64,000 nucleotides of DNA, from NCBI GenBank assembly GCA_005799745.1, contig SYFY01000051.1, positions 1 through 64,000 on the forward strand, in the 5' to 3' direction. The first letter of the stretch is position 1, and every line of letters begins with the position of its first letter. This document shows positions 37,917 to 47,185 of the stretch, piece by piece. This DNA comes from Gammaproteobacteria bacterium. GTDB taxonomy: Bacteria; Pseudomonadota; Gammaproteobacteria; Pseudomonadales; Azotimanducaceae. The position numbers and the translations under genes were made by a program. The notes below the pieces were generated by a model. The model ran no database searches. It was given only the letters and a program-made list of their open reading frames with translations, and had not been told where the DNA came from.

Positions 37917-39242
37917 TCAATCGGGTTCCCAATGGTAGTTGCCACGAACAGGTGCGGCATCCTGGAAGATTGCGACCGACCAACTTGCCACAGCTTCTTC
38001 GACGAAGAGCCGTGCCAGGTCGATGACGTATTCAGCGGCGGCACAGCGGTGTTCATCAACCCCGAAAGGAGCGAACCGGTCCAGCGAATGGGTCGCGTTG
38101 ATGAATCGGGAGGGATTGAATTCGAAAGGCTGCGCAAACACCGCTGGATCTTTGTGCGTCTCCCACAAGCACACCTGCAACTGACTCTGCGAAGGAATTG
38201 AATAGCCCGCGTACTGATGATCATCATCGATCCTGCGCTGGATTGCTTCACTTTGGTTCAGGCGCAAGGTCTCGTGAACGAAAGCTCTGGCAGCAGTGGC
38301 CCCCGCGGATGACCGAAGGGAACCCGCGTGGGTGATCAGGTGAGCTGCAGGAGGATGCTTTGCCAAATAGTACAGCATCCAGCGAAACAGGCTGTACAGG
38401 TCGAACCGACCCGTTTCAAGCATGTAGACCAGTATGCCGCGAGTGGTGGGCTCAAGGTTCTGTTCCGCGATCAATCGTTGCAGAACACTGACCTCAATTG
38501 ACTGCAGGTCCTGCTGCAAACGAGATACTTCCGTGGTGACGAGCGCAATGAGATGTTCGAATGCCGGATTCTGTCGCTGGTAGCCGAAGGCCGGCGCGAG
38601 GCCCGGGGTCAGGGCGTCGTAGCCGTCCCGTAGCGCCTTGCCTTTTGGTGAATCCGGATCGATGCCAAGAAACACCCGTAACAACATGCGTGTGGTGAGC
38701 CCCCGGAGCGCATTGATCAGTTCGAGCGTGTTCACGTTGTGGGATGGATGCAACGCATGCAGTTTCAGGAAACAACGCTGAACATCGGCCCGCAGTGCGG
38801 CTTCATGAACCGGAATCAAGCCCGAACGTAGTCCACGCAGGATGATCTGTCGGTAGTGATGATGCATGTCGCCATGCAAAGCCCGAAGGTGGCCGTTGGG
38901 AAAAAGGTGTTCTGTGCTCTTGTAGGTAGATCGCAGTTCATGGGGGCAGGACTGGAATGCATCGAGTGCACGCTCAAAGCCCACTATCATCACCACACGT
39001 TCACCGCGCCAGTTGCATTTGAAGATCGGACCGTGTTTTGCAGCCAACGCCAGCAGGGTGTGTTGATCTGTACGCAGGGCTTCATCGATGGGTCTGAACG
39101 GGCCGGGTGGTAACTGCCTGAACATCCGCAGACCTGCCACCAACCCTGACCGTGCAATCAGTTGGAGGCAGCAACGAAGCGCAAACAGCGGCTCTGCAAC
39201 AGGCAGCAAAAACCAGTAGATGCGTTTGGCCAAGTTGCTCAT
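37917..39242 (-). CDS. Divergent cytochrome P450
   Basis: 441 residues from ATG 39242, which overlaps the upstream stop (ATGA). The ExxR motif is in FVHETLRLNQSEA and the heme loop is FGVDEHRC with Cys400. The second Gly of FGxGxHxC is Asp396 and the residues after Cys are AAAE rather than xG. The I-helix lacks AGxDT; the matching stretch is VYMLETGRFDLYSLFRWM, which keeps only Glu-Thr. N-terminal hydrophobic stretch (IYWFLLPVAEPLFALRC) could attach it to the membrane. Probably heme-binding but with altered O2 chemistry. Confidence 0.8.
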   Translation of the reverse strand: MSNLAKRIYWFLLPVAEPLFALRCCLQLIARSGLVAGLRMFRQLPPGPFRPIDEALRTDQHTLLALAAKHGPIFKCNWRGERVVMIVGFERALDAFQSCPHELRSTYKSTEHLFPNGHLRALHGDMHHHYRQIILRGLRSGLIPVHEAALRADVQRCFLKLHALHPSHNVNTLELINALRGLTTRMLLRVFLGIDPDSPKGKALRDGYDALTPGLAPAFGYQRQNPAFEHLIALVTTEVSRLQQDLQSIEVSVLQRLIAEQNLEPTTRGILVYMLETGRFDLYSLFRWMLYYLAKHPPAAHLITHAGSLRSSAGATAARAFVHETLRLNQSEAIQRRIDDDHQYAGYSIPSQSQLQVCLWETHKDPAVFAQPFEFNPSRFINATHSLDRFAPFGVDEHRCAAAEYVIDLARLFVEEAVASWSVAIFQDAAPVRGNYHWEPD

Positions 39243-39790
39243 GGTACTGGGCACGCGCCTTCCAGTGCTGTCAGGATGTTCTCGGGTGTTGCTGATGTAT
39301 CCAGACGGGATCCATCCGCGGCGCCACTTCGGAGCGTGTATTGCAGCGCCTGTCCGATGGCGCGATGCCCGTAGATGGCGAGCAGGAGTGGTGTCTCGTC
39401 GATGCCTTTCGACTGGAATAGCGCTTCTACCCGATTGGAACAGGGTTGCACGGATAACACGTTGAATACCTTCGGCATGTCGGCGGCGGTCGGGATTTTG
39501 CAGGCCGCCGGACTGTCGGTCAGAAGCTTACCTCCAATCGGCCAGACCAGTTCATCCATCGTTAACCGACCGGCGGCTTGCATAAAGGCGCCTTCAATTT
39601 GGCCGCGAACGATCACCGGATCCAGCGGCTGACCTGTGGCCTGCAGGATGCCCTCGCGACTCAGTCGGATTTTATCGGTCAGCACATCCACCATGACTTC
39701 GCTGGCCGCGACTCCACACGCGAAATAGAAGAAAGGGTTACCCCGGAAGGACTCCGCATCGAAGTGCGAGTCCGGCGCGGCTCGTGAACC
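39239..39790 (-). pseudogene. C-terminal fragment of a xanthine-dehydrogenase-type molybdopterin subunit
   Basis: About 180 residues: FRGNPFFYFACGVAASEV, DPVIVRGQIEGAFMQAAGRL, ELVWPIGGKLLTDSP and ACKIPTAADMPKVFNV are the C-terminal end of XdhB/XDH large subunits. The N-terminal three quarters, including most cofactor contacts, are missing. The fragment starts exactly where the MmgE/PrpD coding sequence ends, in another frame. Its stop overlaps the P450 start (ATGA). Confidence 0.75.
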
Positions 39791-40454
39791 CACGCTGTGC
39801 GAGACGTGCCGCCGAGAGGCCGTTCATGGCGGCGTTACCAGCGTGCAGCGGTTTGACCATCGTGCCGAATTGGGACTTGAGACCACTCGCGCGTGTTGCC
39901 GCGATACCGAGTGCGCGCGCTGTGGCTTCGTCATCAAGTCCGTAGAGCACCGACGCCGCGGCGGCAGCGCCCAGGCTGCCCAGTGTGCCGGTGGCGTGAA
40001 AGCCACGTGCGTAATGGGAAGGACCAAGCGCCTTGCCAATAATGCACTCGGTATCTACGCCTGCGGAAAATGCGGCGAGCATCTGCGCGCCACTTGCCCC
40101 TCGGGCTTCGCCGAGTGCGAGCACGACCGGAGCGACGGGAACGGTGGGATGCCCGGGCATGTCCATGTGCACATCGTCGTAGTCGTGCACATGGCCGACA
40201 GCCCCGTTCACCAAGACTGCCTGGTCGAGGTTCGCTTTCTGTGATTCGAGAAAAATGCTGGCTTGGGGTGCACCACCGGCTTCACGAACGTCGGCGAGCA
40301 GGATGCGTGTTAGCGGTTCTCTCATCCCGGCCACGGTGACGCCGATGAAATCCAGTAGGCATTGTTTGGCAACGGTGACTGCCGCCGGTGGCAGACCCTC
40401 GAAGCGGCTGTGTGCCGTGCGTGCAGCGAGACGGGACGTAGTACCAGTCGTCAT
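39785..40454 (-). pseudogene. N-terminal fragment of an MmgE/PrpD-family gene
   Basis: About 223 residues match the family: LLDFIGVTVAGMREPLTRIL, HVHDYDDVHMDMPGHPTVPV, GYHATG-like ARGFHATGTLGSLGAAAA and KPLHAGNAAMNGLSAARLAQ. After RGFTSRA the frame runs only about ten foreign residues to a stop at 39738, while the xanthine dehydrogenase frame takes over. MmgE/PrpD enzymes include 2-methylcitrate dehydratase and aconitate decarboxylase relatives; the C-terminal half is lost here. A run of nine C (40461-40469) forms the ribosome-site G-tract. Confidence 0.75.
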
Positions 40455-40594
40455 GGCAGACCCCCCCCCTTAAACAGCGACCTTGCCTGGGCTCGATAAT
40501 AACCAGAATGGTGTGGTGTTGAACCTTCGTCGCCGAACTTGTCCGCGCAGACGGCTGCGGTCATGATCCCGTTAAATTCAGTTCCTTGCGATTC

Positions 40595-41395
40595 ATGAAC
40601 GATCCGTACTGCTCCCAGGTTTGCCGCGAGGCGGGTGAGGCTCAGGCAGGTACCGCAGACACCGTGGATGTCTGGTTGATGCTGGAGTATCGCGGCACGT
40701 GGGGACCTCAGGTCGTCACGGACAATGCACTGGACGCAGCGTTTCGCGCGTGGTTCGAGGGCTACGCGGAGACTTTCAGGGCACAAGGCAAAAGGGTGCG
40801 CCCGCAATTCATCAAGCAGCAGACTTCAGGCGAACTTCGTCTTTTCACGATGGAAGGGGAACGAATTCTTCAACGCGCAGCTTTGGACTATGACGGATTT
40901 ACGCGTGCTGCTGATACGCAAATCGCTGATCACCTGTATTTTGTTTGTACCCATGGCCAACGTGACCGCTGCTGCTCCGAGTTCGGCATGCCTGTTTATC
41001 GAGCGCTGCGTGAACGCCTGGGTGACCGCGTTTTTCAGACGTCACATCTCGGTGGACATCGGTATGCACCCAACGTTTTGGTTGCCCCGAATGCAGTCAT
41101 GTATGGGCGTGTCTCGCCGGATGATCTCGATGGTTTTTTGGCGCGGACCGAATCCGGCCTCATGGCATTGGAATTCGCACGTGGGCGCACCTGTTATGAG
41201 CCGGCTGTGCAGGCTGCGGAAATTCTGGCGGCGGAACACTCGTCGTTGATTGAGTCGCGGGCTGAAAGTGAATCGCGCTGGGCCGTAGTGTTCGAGCAGC
41301 GGACGGTTCAACTTGTCGGCCAACCCACTCTGGGTGTCGCGAGTTGTGGCGACGTCAAGCAGAAGGCCGGAATCGCTTTCAGTCTGGCGTCATGA
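40595..41395 (+). CDS. Sucrase/ferredoxin-like (thioredoxin-fold Fe-S) protein
   Basis: 266 residues from ATG 40595. A central LYFVCTHGQRDRCCSEFG motif (three Cys) and HLGGHRYAPNVLVAPNAVMY are diagnostic of the sucrase/ferredoxin-like family, whose C-terminal part is a thioredoxin-like ferredoxin. Additional N-terminal cysteines occur in DPYCSQVCREAGE. Likely an electron-transfer or redox-sensing protein. Divergent from the MmgE/PrpD fragment. Confidence 0.85.
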   Translation: MNDPYCSQVCREAGEAQAGTADTVDVWLMLEYRGTWGPQVVTDNALDAAFRAWFEGYAETFRAQGKRVRPQFIKQQTSGELRLFTMEGERILQRAALDYDGFTRAADTQIADHLYFVCTHGQRDRCCSEFGMPVYRALRERLGDRVFQTSHLGGHRYAPNVLVAPNAVMYGRVSPDDLDGFLARTESGLMALEFARGRTCYEPAVQAAEILAAEHSSLIESRAESESRWAVVFEQRTVQLVGQPTLGVASCGDVKQKAGIAFSLAS

Positions 41396-41440
41396 ATCGA
41401 TTCGAATATCACTAACTGATCTTCAAAGGGGAGAGAAACC

Positions 41441-42232
41441 ATGCGGGAAAATGCATCACTGGCAGCCTGGCGGCGCAAAGAACAGACCATCGGTCTGTGG
41501 CTTTCGTTGGCCAATGCCTATTCAGCTGAATCTTCAGCAAGCCTTGGTTTTGATTGGGTTTGTGTGGATATGCAGCACGGCATGATCGACTACCAGGACC
41601 TTACTTATATGTTGCCGGCGATTTCGACCGGTAAGTCCACGCCGTTTGTGCGGGTGCCGTGGAACGAACCCTACGAAATCATGAAGGTGCTCGATGCCGG
41701 TGCCATGGGTGTCATCATTCCCATGGTTAACAATCGCGAAGAAGCACAACAGGCGGTGATGTCGTGTCGTTATCCGCCGAAGGGTTTCCGCTCCTTTGGG
41801 CCGATTCGCGCGGCGCTGTACGGCGGTAAAGGTTATGCGCAGGAAGCCAACGATCAGATCGCATGTATTGCCATGATCGAAACGAAAGAAGGCATCGAGA
41901 AGATGGAGGAGATCATCACAACGCCCGGGCTTGATGGCGTCTATGTCGGCCCGTCTGACTTAGGGCTTGCGCTGGGTCTGCCACCCATTGGCGATACACG
42001 TGTGCAGGAACATCGTGTGGTGGTGCAGAAGATTCTCGACACCTGCCGTAAACACGGGGTGGCGGCGGGGATCCACACGTCAAGCCTGGAGTACACCCAG
42101 GAATACCTGAAGCTTGGCTTTCACTTTGTGACTCTTGGCAGTGAGTCGCAGTGGATGTCGCAAGGTGCTGCCTCGGCACTTTCGAAGGCGAGGGGGACGC
42201 AACAGGAGAAAAAGGAGAATACCGGCTACTGA
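41441..42232 (+). CDS. HpcH/HpaI aldolase family protein
   Basis: 263 residues after an AAAGGGGAGAGAAACC site. GLWLSLANAYSAESSASLGF, the substrate-binding FDWVCVDMQHGMID, GAMGVIIPMVNNREEAQQAV, the metal ligand Glu in IAMIETKEGIEKM and the Asp in DGVYVGPSDLGLALG are all present. These class II aldolases cleave 2-keto-3-deoxy or 4-hydroxy-2-keto acids to pyruvate or oxaloacetate plus an aldehyde. The amidase remnant starts 2 bases downstream. Confidence 0.92.
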   Translation: MRENASLAAWRRKEQTIGLWLSLANAYSAESSASLGFDWVCVDMQHGMIDYQDLTYMLPAISTGKSTPFVRVPWNEPYEIMKVLDAGAMGVIIPMVNNREEAQQAVMSCRYPPKGFRSFGPIRAALYGGKGYAQEANDQIACIAMIETKEGIEKMEEIITTPGLDGVYVGPSDLGLALGLPPIGDTRVQEHRVVVQKILDTCRKHGVAAGIHTSSLEYTQEYLKLGFHFVTLGSESQWMSQGAASALSKARGTQQEKKENTGY

Positions 42233-42233
42233 C

Positions 42234-42575
42234 ATGCGCCTCGATGACTACGCCCGCCGTGATGCCTCAGAACTTGCCCGTTCGATCCCGGCGAGAGAAG
42301 TCAGCCAGGACGAGGTGCTGGAAGCGGGGCGTGCCGCGGTGCTGCAGGTGTAGCCAAAGCTGAATGCGTTGGCGATGCCGCTCTTCGCGCAGCCGCTTGC
42401 GCAAAGTACTGACGGGCTGCCGATTGGCGTTCAGTTAATCGCTCCCTATGGACGGGAGGAGACGCTGATTCGTATAGCGGGGCACTTGGAGCAAGCGATG
42501 CCGTGTGCCGGTAGAAAGCCAGCCGTTTATGCAGGGGCTACTCAGGTGGTTGCCCCCACGCATCCACAAAGGTGA
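42234..42575 (+). pseudogene. Amidase remnant (N- and C-terminal ends only)
   Basis: The frame from ATG 42234 reads MRLDDYARRDASELARSIPA, REVSQDEVLEAGRAAVLQV, then TAG (42351-42353), then continues PKLNALAMPLFAQPLAQSTD, GLPIGVQLIAPYGREETLIR to 42575. These are the first 40 and last 60 residues of an amidase-signature enzyme; the catalytic Ser-Ser-Lys core of about 350 residues is deleted. An in-frame nonsense codon adds to the loss. The 3' end overlaps the nitroreductase gene. Confidence 0.75.
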
Positions 42576-43182
42576 TCTGTCGCGCCGGCTGTCGCTCTGC
42601 TTTTTTCAACACTGCGCCCTTCATGTAGCCAGCGGGCAGCATGACGAGGTTGATCGTGCCTTCAGGCATGCCGAGGATTTCAGCCACTTCTTCCTGCCGC
42701 GATGCCAACAAACTGGTCCACGTGGAGCCGATATGGCGGGCGCGCAGCGCCAACATGAGTGACCAGGCCGCTGGCAGAGTGGAGCCGTAGTAGCCGATTT
42801 GTTGTCCGAGCGTCATTTCGGATCCTGGCGCCGTTGCAGGAGCGGCCGCACAGACAAAGATCATTGCCGGAATGTCGTGCAGCCGGCTGATCAGCGCCTG
42901 ATGCGAGGATTTGAGTGGTACCCCTCGCATCGATGAGAACTCATTCAGAACTTCGGTGTATATCTTCGCGAGTCGGGCTTTGGGCTCTGGATCCATCACG
43001 ATCACAAACCGCCAGCCTTCACCGATGGTCCCTGTCGGTGCTTGCGCGGCGATATCGATGCAGTCGAGCAGTTCCTGCATGTCGAGCGGCCGCTCGAAAT
43101 CGAGGTTGCGGCGGATTGAACGTGCCGTCGATAACACCCAGTCGACGCTGGGTAAGTGCAGATCTGAAGGTGAGAGCGTCAT
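42538..43182 (-). CDS. Nitroreductase-family flavoprotein
   Basis: 214 residues. TARSIRRNLDFERPLDMQEL at the start, IAAQAPTGTIGEGWRFVIVM (FMN phosphate contact) and the C-terminal GMPEGTINLVMLPAGYMKG are the nitroreductase fold. Family members use FMN and NAD(P)H to reduce nitro groups, quinones or enones. Divergent from the PQQ dehydrogenase gene (104 bases between starts). Confidence 0.88.
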   Translation of the reverse strand: MTLSPSDLHLPSVDWVLSTARSIRRNLDFERPLDMQELLDCIDIAAQAPTGTIGEGWRFVIVMDPEPKARLAKIYTEVLNEFSSMRGVPLKSSHQALISRLHDIPAMIFVCAAAPATAPGSEMTLGQQIGYYGSTLPAAWSLMLALRARHIGSTWTSLLASRQEEVAEILGMPEGTINLVMLPAGYMKGAVLKKAERQPARQITFVDAWGQPPE

Positions 43183-43286
43183 GGCTGCTACGGTAACTGA
43201 CTTGGGGTTTAGGTCGAAAGATATTCCACCTTGCCAGTGCTGTCAGGATGCGCATAGGCTTCAACCAGGGTGGAGGAGGCGCACTG

Positions 43287-45209
43287 ATGCGTAACGTAGG
43301 CACGTTACTGTTCGGGCTTTTAGTCAGCACGGTCTGCATGGCCGAAGAAACCATCGAATGGTCAAGTTACGGCAGCGCACACGGGGGTGGTCACTTCAGC
43401 GCGGCTGATCAGATCACACGCGACAACGTCGGCCGTCTGGCACGCGCTTGGGAGCATCGCTCCGGTGATTTCCGGACCGGTGCGGTTCGTGGGGTCGAAG
43501 GTTTTGATGGAGGCGACAGCAGTGCTTCCGCCTCCGCATTTATCGGCACGCCGATCCTTGTTGAGGACACGCTCTACTACTGCACGCCGTTCAATCGTGT
43601 GTTCGCTCTTGATCCGGCGACGGGTAAAGAGAAATGGGTGTTCGATCCCAAGGTCGATATGAGCAAACAGTCGCTGACGAACTGCCGTGCTGTCAGTAGT
43701 TGGATCGACAAGGACGCTCCCGATGGGGTGTGTGGACATCGCATCTATCTCGGCACCCTGGATGCACGACTCATCGCCCTCGACGGAAAAACCGGGCAGA
43801 AGTGTGCTGATTTCGGTGTCGAGGGTGAGCTCGACATCAGTCAGGGCCTCGCCAAATTCAATCCGGGTGAATACAACCTGACGTCACCTGCAGCCGTGCT
43901 TGACGATACGTTGGTCATTGGCTCACGCATCATCGACAGTCTGCGCAAGGGCATTCCCTCTGGTGTCGTGCGTGCGCTAGATGCCCGTACCGGTGAACTC
44001 AAGTGGGCCTGGAATCCCGTGCCACCGGGGCGTGCTGAAAAAGATGAAGCCGGCACGTTTGTTAACGACACCACGAATGTCTGGTCCGTGATCTCGGTCG
44101 ATGAGACCCGCAACATGGTCATCGTCCCCACCGGCAACTCGTCACCCGACTATTACGGTGGTGATCGTGGGGGTGATCTCGACTACTACTCGAGTTCTGT
44201 TGTTGCGCTCGATGGATCGACGGGCCAGGTACTTTGGCACTACCAGACCGTTCACCACGACGTCTGGGACTTTGATCTTCCCGCACAACCGACGCTCGTT
44301 GACGTGACCATTGAAGGCAAGACGCGGCCTGCCGTTGTGCAGGTCACAAAGATGGGTCTCACCTTTGTGCTTGATCGTGAAACCGGCAAGCCGCTCTTTG
44401 AAGTAGAAGAACGACCGGTGCCGCAGACGGGTGGTGTGCCCGGTGAGTACCTCGCACCAACTCAGCCCTTTCCTGTAAAGCCTGAGCCTCTGCATCAACT
44501 CGGTATCACCCCCGATGACGCGTGGGGCTTCACATTCTGGGATGAAAAAGTCTGTCGTGATGAACTCGAAGCGATGGATACGGGGCCGATCTACACGCCC
44601 ATTTCAACCAAGGGCGTCGTGCTCTATCCCTCGAATATTGGTGGCCAGAATTGGGGAACGCCGGCGGTCGACATGGTGCGCAACTACATGGTCACCAATA
44701 CCAAACACGTCGGTATGGTGGTCAAGCTCGTACCTCGAGCGGAGTGTGATGGTCTCAATGGTTTCCCGCAGGAAGGCTCACCGTACTGCGTGAGCATGAA
44801 ACCGTTCCTTTCGCCTTTCGGTGCGCCGTGTACACCGCCTCCGTGGGCGACCTTGTCAGCCATTGATCTCTCGACAGGCGATCTGGTTTGGACCGTTCCT
44901 CTCGGCACGCTCAAACATCAGGCTCCCTGGCCGCTGTCGTATTTGCCCGGTGGTGTGGAGATGGGTGGGCCGATGGTGACGGCATCGGGATTGATTTTCA
45001 TCGCAGCCTCCGGCGATCGCCATATTCGTGCCTTCGACGTGAACAATGGCAAGGAACTCTGGGCGGATGAAATGCCGACCTCAGGCAATGCGGTACCCAT
45101 GTCCTATCAGGTTGGCGGCAGACAGTTTGTGGTCATCGCTGCAGGGGGGCATTTCACCTCGACGTCGCCTGCTGGTGACTGGCTTATCGCTTACGCATTG
45201 GAGGAATAA
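43287..45209 (+). CDS. PQQ-dependent dehydrogenase (glucose/alcohol dehydrogenase-like beta-propeller)
   Basis: 640 residues from ATG 43287, which has GGTGGAGGAGG upstream. A signal peptide (MRNVGTLLFGLLVSTVCMA) precedes WSSYGSAHGGGHFSAADQIT. Eight propeller blades follow, with W-motifs such as LDPATGKEKWVFDP, LDARTGELKWAWNP, LDGSTGQVLWHYQTVHHDVW (PQQ-facing DVWDFDLP) and FDVNNGKELWADEMP. Oxidises an alcohol or sugar in the periplasm and passes electrons to quinone or cytochrome. No pqq biosynthesis genes are in the window. The OYE gene starts 2 bases downstream, so a shared pathway is likely. Confidence 0.9.
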   Translation: MRNVGTLLFGLLVSTVCMAEETIEWSSYGSAHGGGHFSAADQITRDNVGRLARAWEHRSGDFRTGAVRGVEGFDGGDSSASASAFIGTPILVEDTLYYCTPFNRVFALDPATGKEKWVFDPKVDMSKQSLTNCRAVSSWIDKDAPDGVCGHRIYLGTLDARLIALDGKTGQKCADFGVEGELDISQGLAKFNPGEYNLTSPAAVLDDTLVIGSRIIDSLRKGIPSGVVRALDARTGELKWAWNPVPPGRAEKDEAGTFVNDTTNVWSVISVDETRNMVIVPTGNSSPDYYGGDRGGDLDYYSSSVVALDGSTGQVLWHYQTVHHDVWDFDLPAQPTLVDVTIEGKTRPAVVQVTKMGLTFVLDRETGKPLFEVEERPVPQTGGVPGEYLAPTQPFPVKPEPLHQLGITPDDAWGFTFWDEKVCRDELEAMDTGPIYTPISTKGVVLYPSNIGGQNWGTPAVDMVRNYMVTNTKHVGMVVKLVPRAECDGLNGFPQEGSPYCVSMKPFLSPFGAPCTPPPWATLSAIDLSTGDLVWTVPLGTLKHQAPWPLSYLPGGVEMGGPMVTASGLIFIAASGDRHIRAFDVNNGKELWADEMPTSGNAVPMSYQVGGRQFVVIAAGGHFTSTSPAGDWLIAYALEE

Positions 45210-45211
45210 AC

Positions 45212-47176
45212 ATGGCGCTCCATCCCACGTATCCAAATGTTTTTAAACCCATTCAGGTGGGCGGTGTCACGATCCCGAACCGGATCTGTCGCTCCGCGCA
45301 TGGGACCTTGTTGTCAGGTGACGCAGCGATTGCCTACCACGAAGCCCGTGCCGCAGGTGGCGTCGGTATGATCACGCTCGAAGCAACCGGCGTGCATCGC
45401 CTCGTTGCAACACAGATACCGTTGTGGTCAGACGACGTGATTCCGTACTACAAGGAAATGAGCCGGCGTATTCATTCCCACGGAACAGTGCTCTTTCAGC
45501 AGATTTATCACGCCGGTGCGAGTTATGGCGCGCGTGGGCAACAGAACTGGGGCGCGAGTGAAGTGCCCAACTTTCAACAAGGTGTTGTGCCCTTCGCAAT
45601 GACACAGGCGCAGATCGACGAGGTGGTGGAAGCGTTTGCCAAAGCCGCCAAAAGGTGTCGTGACGGTGGGCTTGATGGGGTCGATGTACATGCGTCGAGT
45701 GGTTACCTCATCCACGAGTTTCTCTCGCCGGCGTTGAACCAGCGGACGGACGGTTACGGTGGCTCGCTCGAAAACCGGATACGGTTCTTGCTTGAGATTC
45801 TGGATGCGGTACGCGCCGAGGTGAATGACCCGGCCTTTGTGGTTGGTGTGCGCCTGCCTAACGAGGACTTTACGCCGGGTGGTTTGACGCCGGATCAAGT
45901 CGCAGAAATCGCCGCACGACTGGATCCGCTGGTGGACTATGTGTCGTTGCACATGGGTTCTTACTGGCGTTTCCATACCTTGATCGCGCCGGCAGACGAC
46001 CCACTCGGCGCGGAAATGACGTCGAACGCGCCGATCGTCAAACGTGTTACGAAGCCGACGATTGTCGTTGGTCGAATCAACACGGTTGATCACGCAGAGG
46101 CCATCATCCGTGCAGGCGAAGCCGACATGGTGTCCATGGTGCGGGCCATGCTCGCGGATCCGGAGTTGGTCAACAAAGCGCGACGAGGTGAAGAGAACCG
46201 TATTCGTCCGTGTATTGGCACCAACATCGGCTGTGTGGGCCAGATCATGAGTGGGCATCCATTGTCGTGTGTGGTGAATCCTTCGGCAGCGCGGGAAAAT
46301 CTCATCGCCTTTGAACCCGCCGACAAGGCTGTGCGACGCAAGAAGGTGCTCATCGTTGGAGGCGGTCCTGCCGGGCTGGAAGCTGCGCGAACCGCTGTCA
46401 TGCGTGGGCACCAAGTCATCCTGCATGAAGCCGGCCAACGCCTGGGTGGTCAGGTGGCCATTGCGGCATCCGCGCCAAAACGCGCCGATGTGGGCGCGAT
46501 TGTCTCCTTCCTGATCGATGAGATAGAGGCATTGGGTGTTGAAACACACCTCAACTCCTGGGTGGATGCGGATACGGTTGCTGCGATTGATCCGGATGAA
46601 GTCATCATCGCCACGGGTACAACACCACGACACGATGGGTTCCAGGTCTCCACACCCAGTCAGCCCATCCCCGGCTTTGAACAGACACATGTCTACAACG
46701 CCTGGCAACTTTTTGGTTACGGCGACCCCGTCAAGATCGAAGGTCCTGCAGTTGTCTTCGATGACACCGGTTCCTTTGAAGCCATCTCTGCGTGTGATGC
46801 CTTGTTGAAGGCTGGAGTGCACGTGACCATGGTGTCGCGTTATGAAGGCATTGGTGGAACCGTGCCGTTTCCGCCTGTCACCGTCGAAGCCTCACGTGAG
46901 CGATTGATGTCGTCGGATTTCGACTTTGTGGGAGGGCACTACCTGCGGCGTATTGACGCTGATGAGATTGAGGTCGGTGTGCTCTTCACACCCCGGGTGC
47001 GTCGGATCAAAGCGAAAACGGTAGTGATCGTGACCTTCAATCAACCCAACCGCGATCTCGTTACCGCACTCAATCCTGGCAACCGCTATCAGATGCACCT
47101 GATCGGGGATGTGCAAGGGCGCAGTGGCATCATGAATGCGATCCATGGCGGCGCCGAGGTTGCGCGCCGGATCTGA
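45212..47176 (+). CDS. OYE-family NADH:flavin oxidoreductase with C-terminal FAD/NAD domain
   Basis: 654 residues, organised like 2,4-dienoyl-CoA reductase. The FMN TIM barrel (VFKPIQVGGVTIPNRICRSA, GVDVHASSGYLIHEFLSPAL) is followed by a 4Fe-4S region, then KVLIVGGGPAGLEAARTAVM (FAD) and a second Rossmann half. In the Fe-S region Cys334, Cys341 and Cys353 are present but the expected second cysteine (337) is Thr (RPCIGTNIGC). Reduces activated double bonds such as enones or dienoyl thioesters. Coupled to the PQQ dehydrogenase gene. Confidence 0.9.
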   Translation: MALHPTYPNVFKPIQVGGVTIPNRICRSAHGTLLSGDAAIAYHEARAAGGVGMITLEATGVHRLVATQIPLWSDDVIPYYKEMSRRIHSHGTVLFQQIYHAGASYGARGQQNWGASEVPNFQQGVVPFAMTQAQIDEVVEAFAKAAKRCRDGGLDGVDVHASSGYLIHEFLSPALNQRTDGYGGSLENRIRFLLEILDAVRAEVNDPAFVVGVRLPNEDFTPGGLTPDQVAEIAARLDPLVDYVSLHMGSYWRFHTLIAPADDPLGAEMTSNAPIVKRVTKPTIVVGRINTVDHAEAIIRAGEADMVSMVRAMLADPELVNKARRGEENRIRPCIGTNIGCVGQIMSGHPLSCVVNPSAARENLIAFEPADKAVRRKKVLIVGGGPAGLEAARTAVMRGHQVILHEAGQRLGGQVAIAASAPKRADVGAIVSFLIDEIEALGVETHLNSWVDADTVAAIDPDEVIIATGTTPRHDGFQVSTPSQPIPGFEQTHVYNAWQLFGYGDPVKIEGPAVVFDDTGSFEAISACDALLKAGVHVTMVSRYEGIGGTVPFPPVTVEASRERLMSSDFDFVGGHYLRRIDADEIEVGVLFTPRVRRIKAKTVVIVTFNQPNRDLVTALNPGNRYQMHLIGDVQGRSGIMNAIHGGAEVARRI

Positions 47177-47185
47177 CGCGTTGGG

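Noticed and set aside
17307..42353. Three in-frame TAG codons (17307, 20269, 42351) as a sign of TAG recoding
   Set aside because: Intact genes such as the monooxygenase (24475) and ABC-F (36303) end in TAG, and each in-frame TAG lies in a gene with other damage. Nonsense mutation is simpler.
45428..46822. 464-codon open frame antisense to the OYE-family gene
   Set aside because: It has no family signature or ribosome site and mirrors the codon pattern of a clearly real gene on the other strand.
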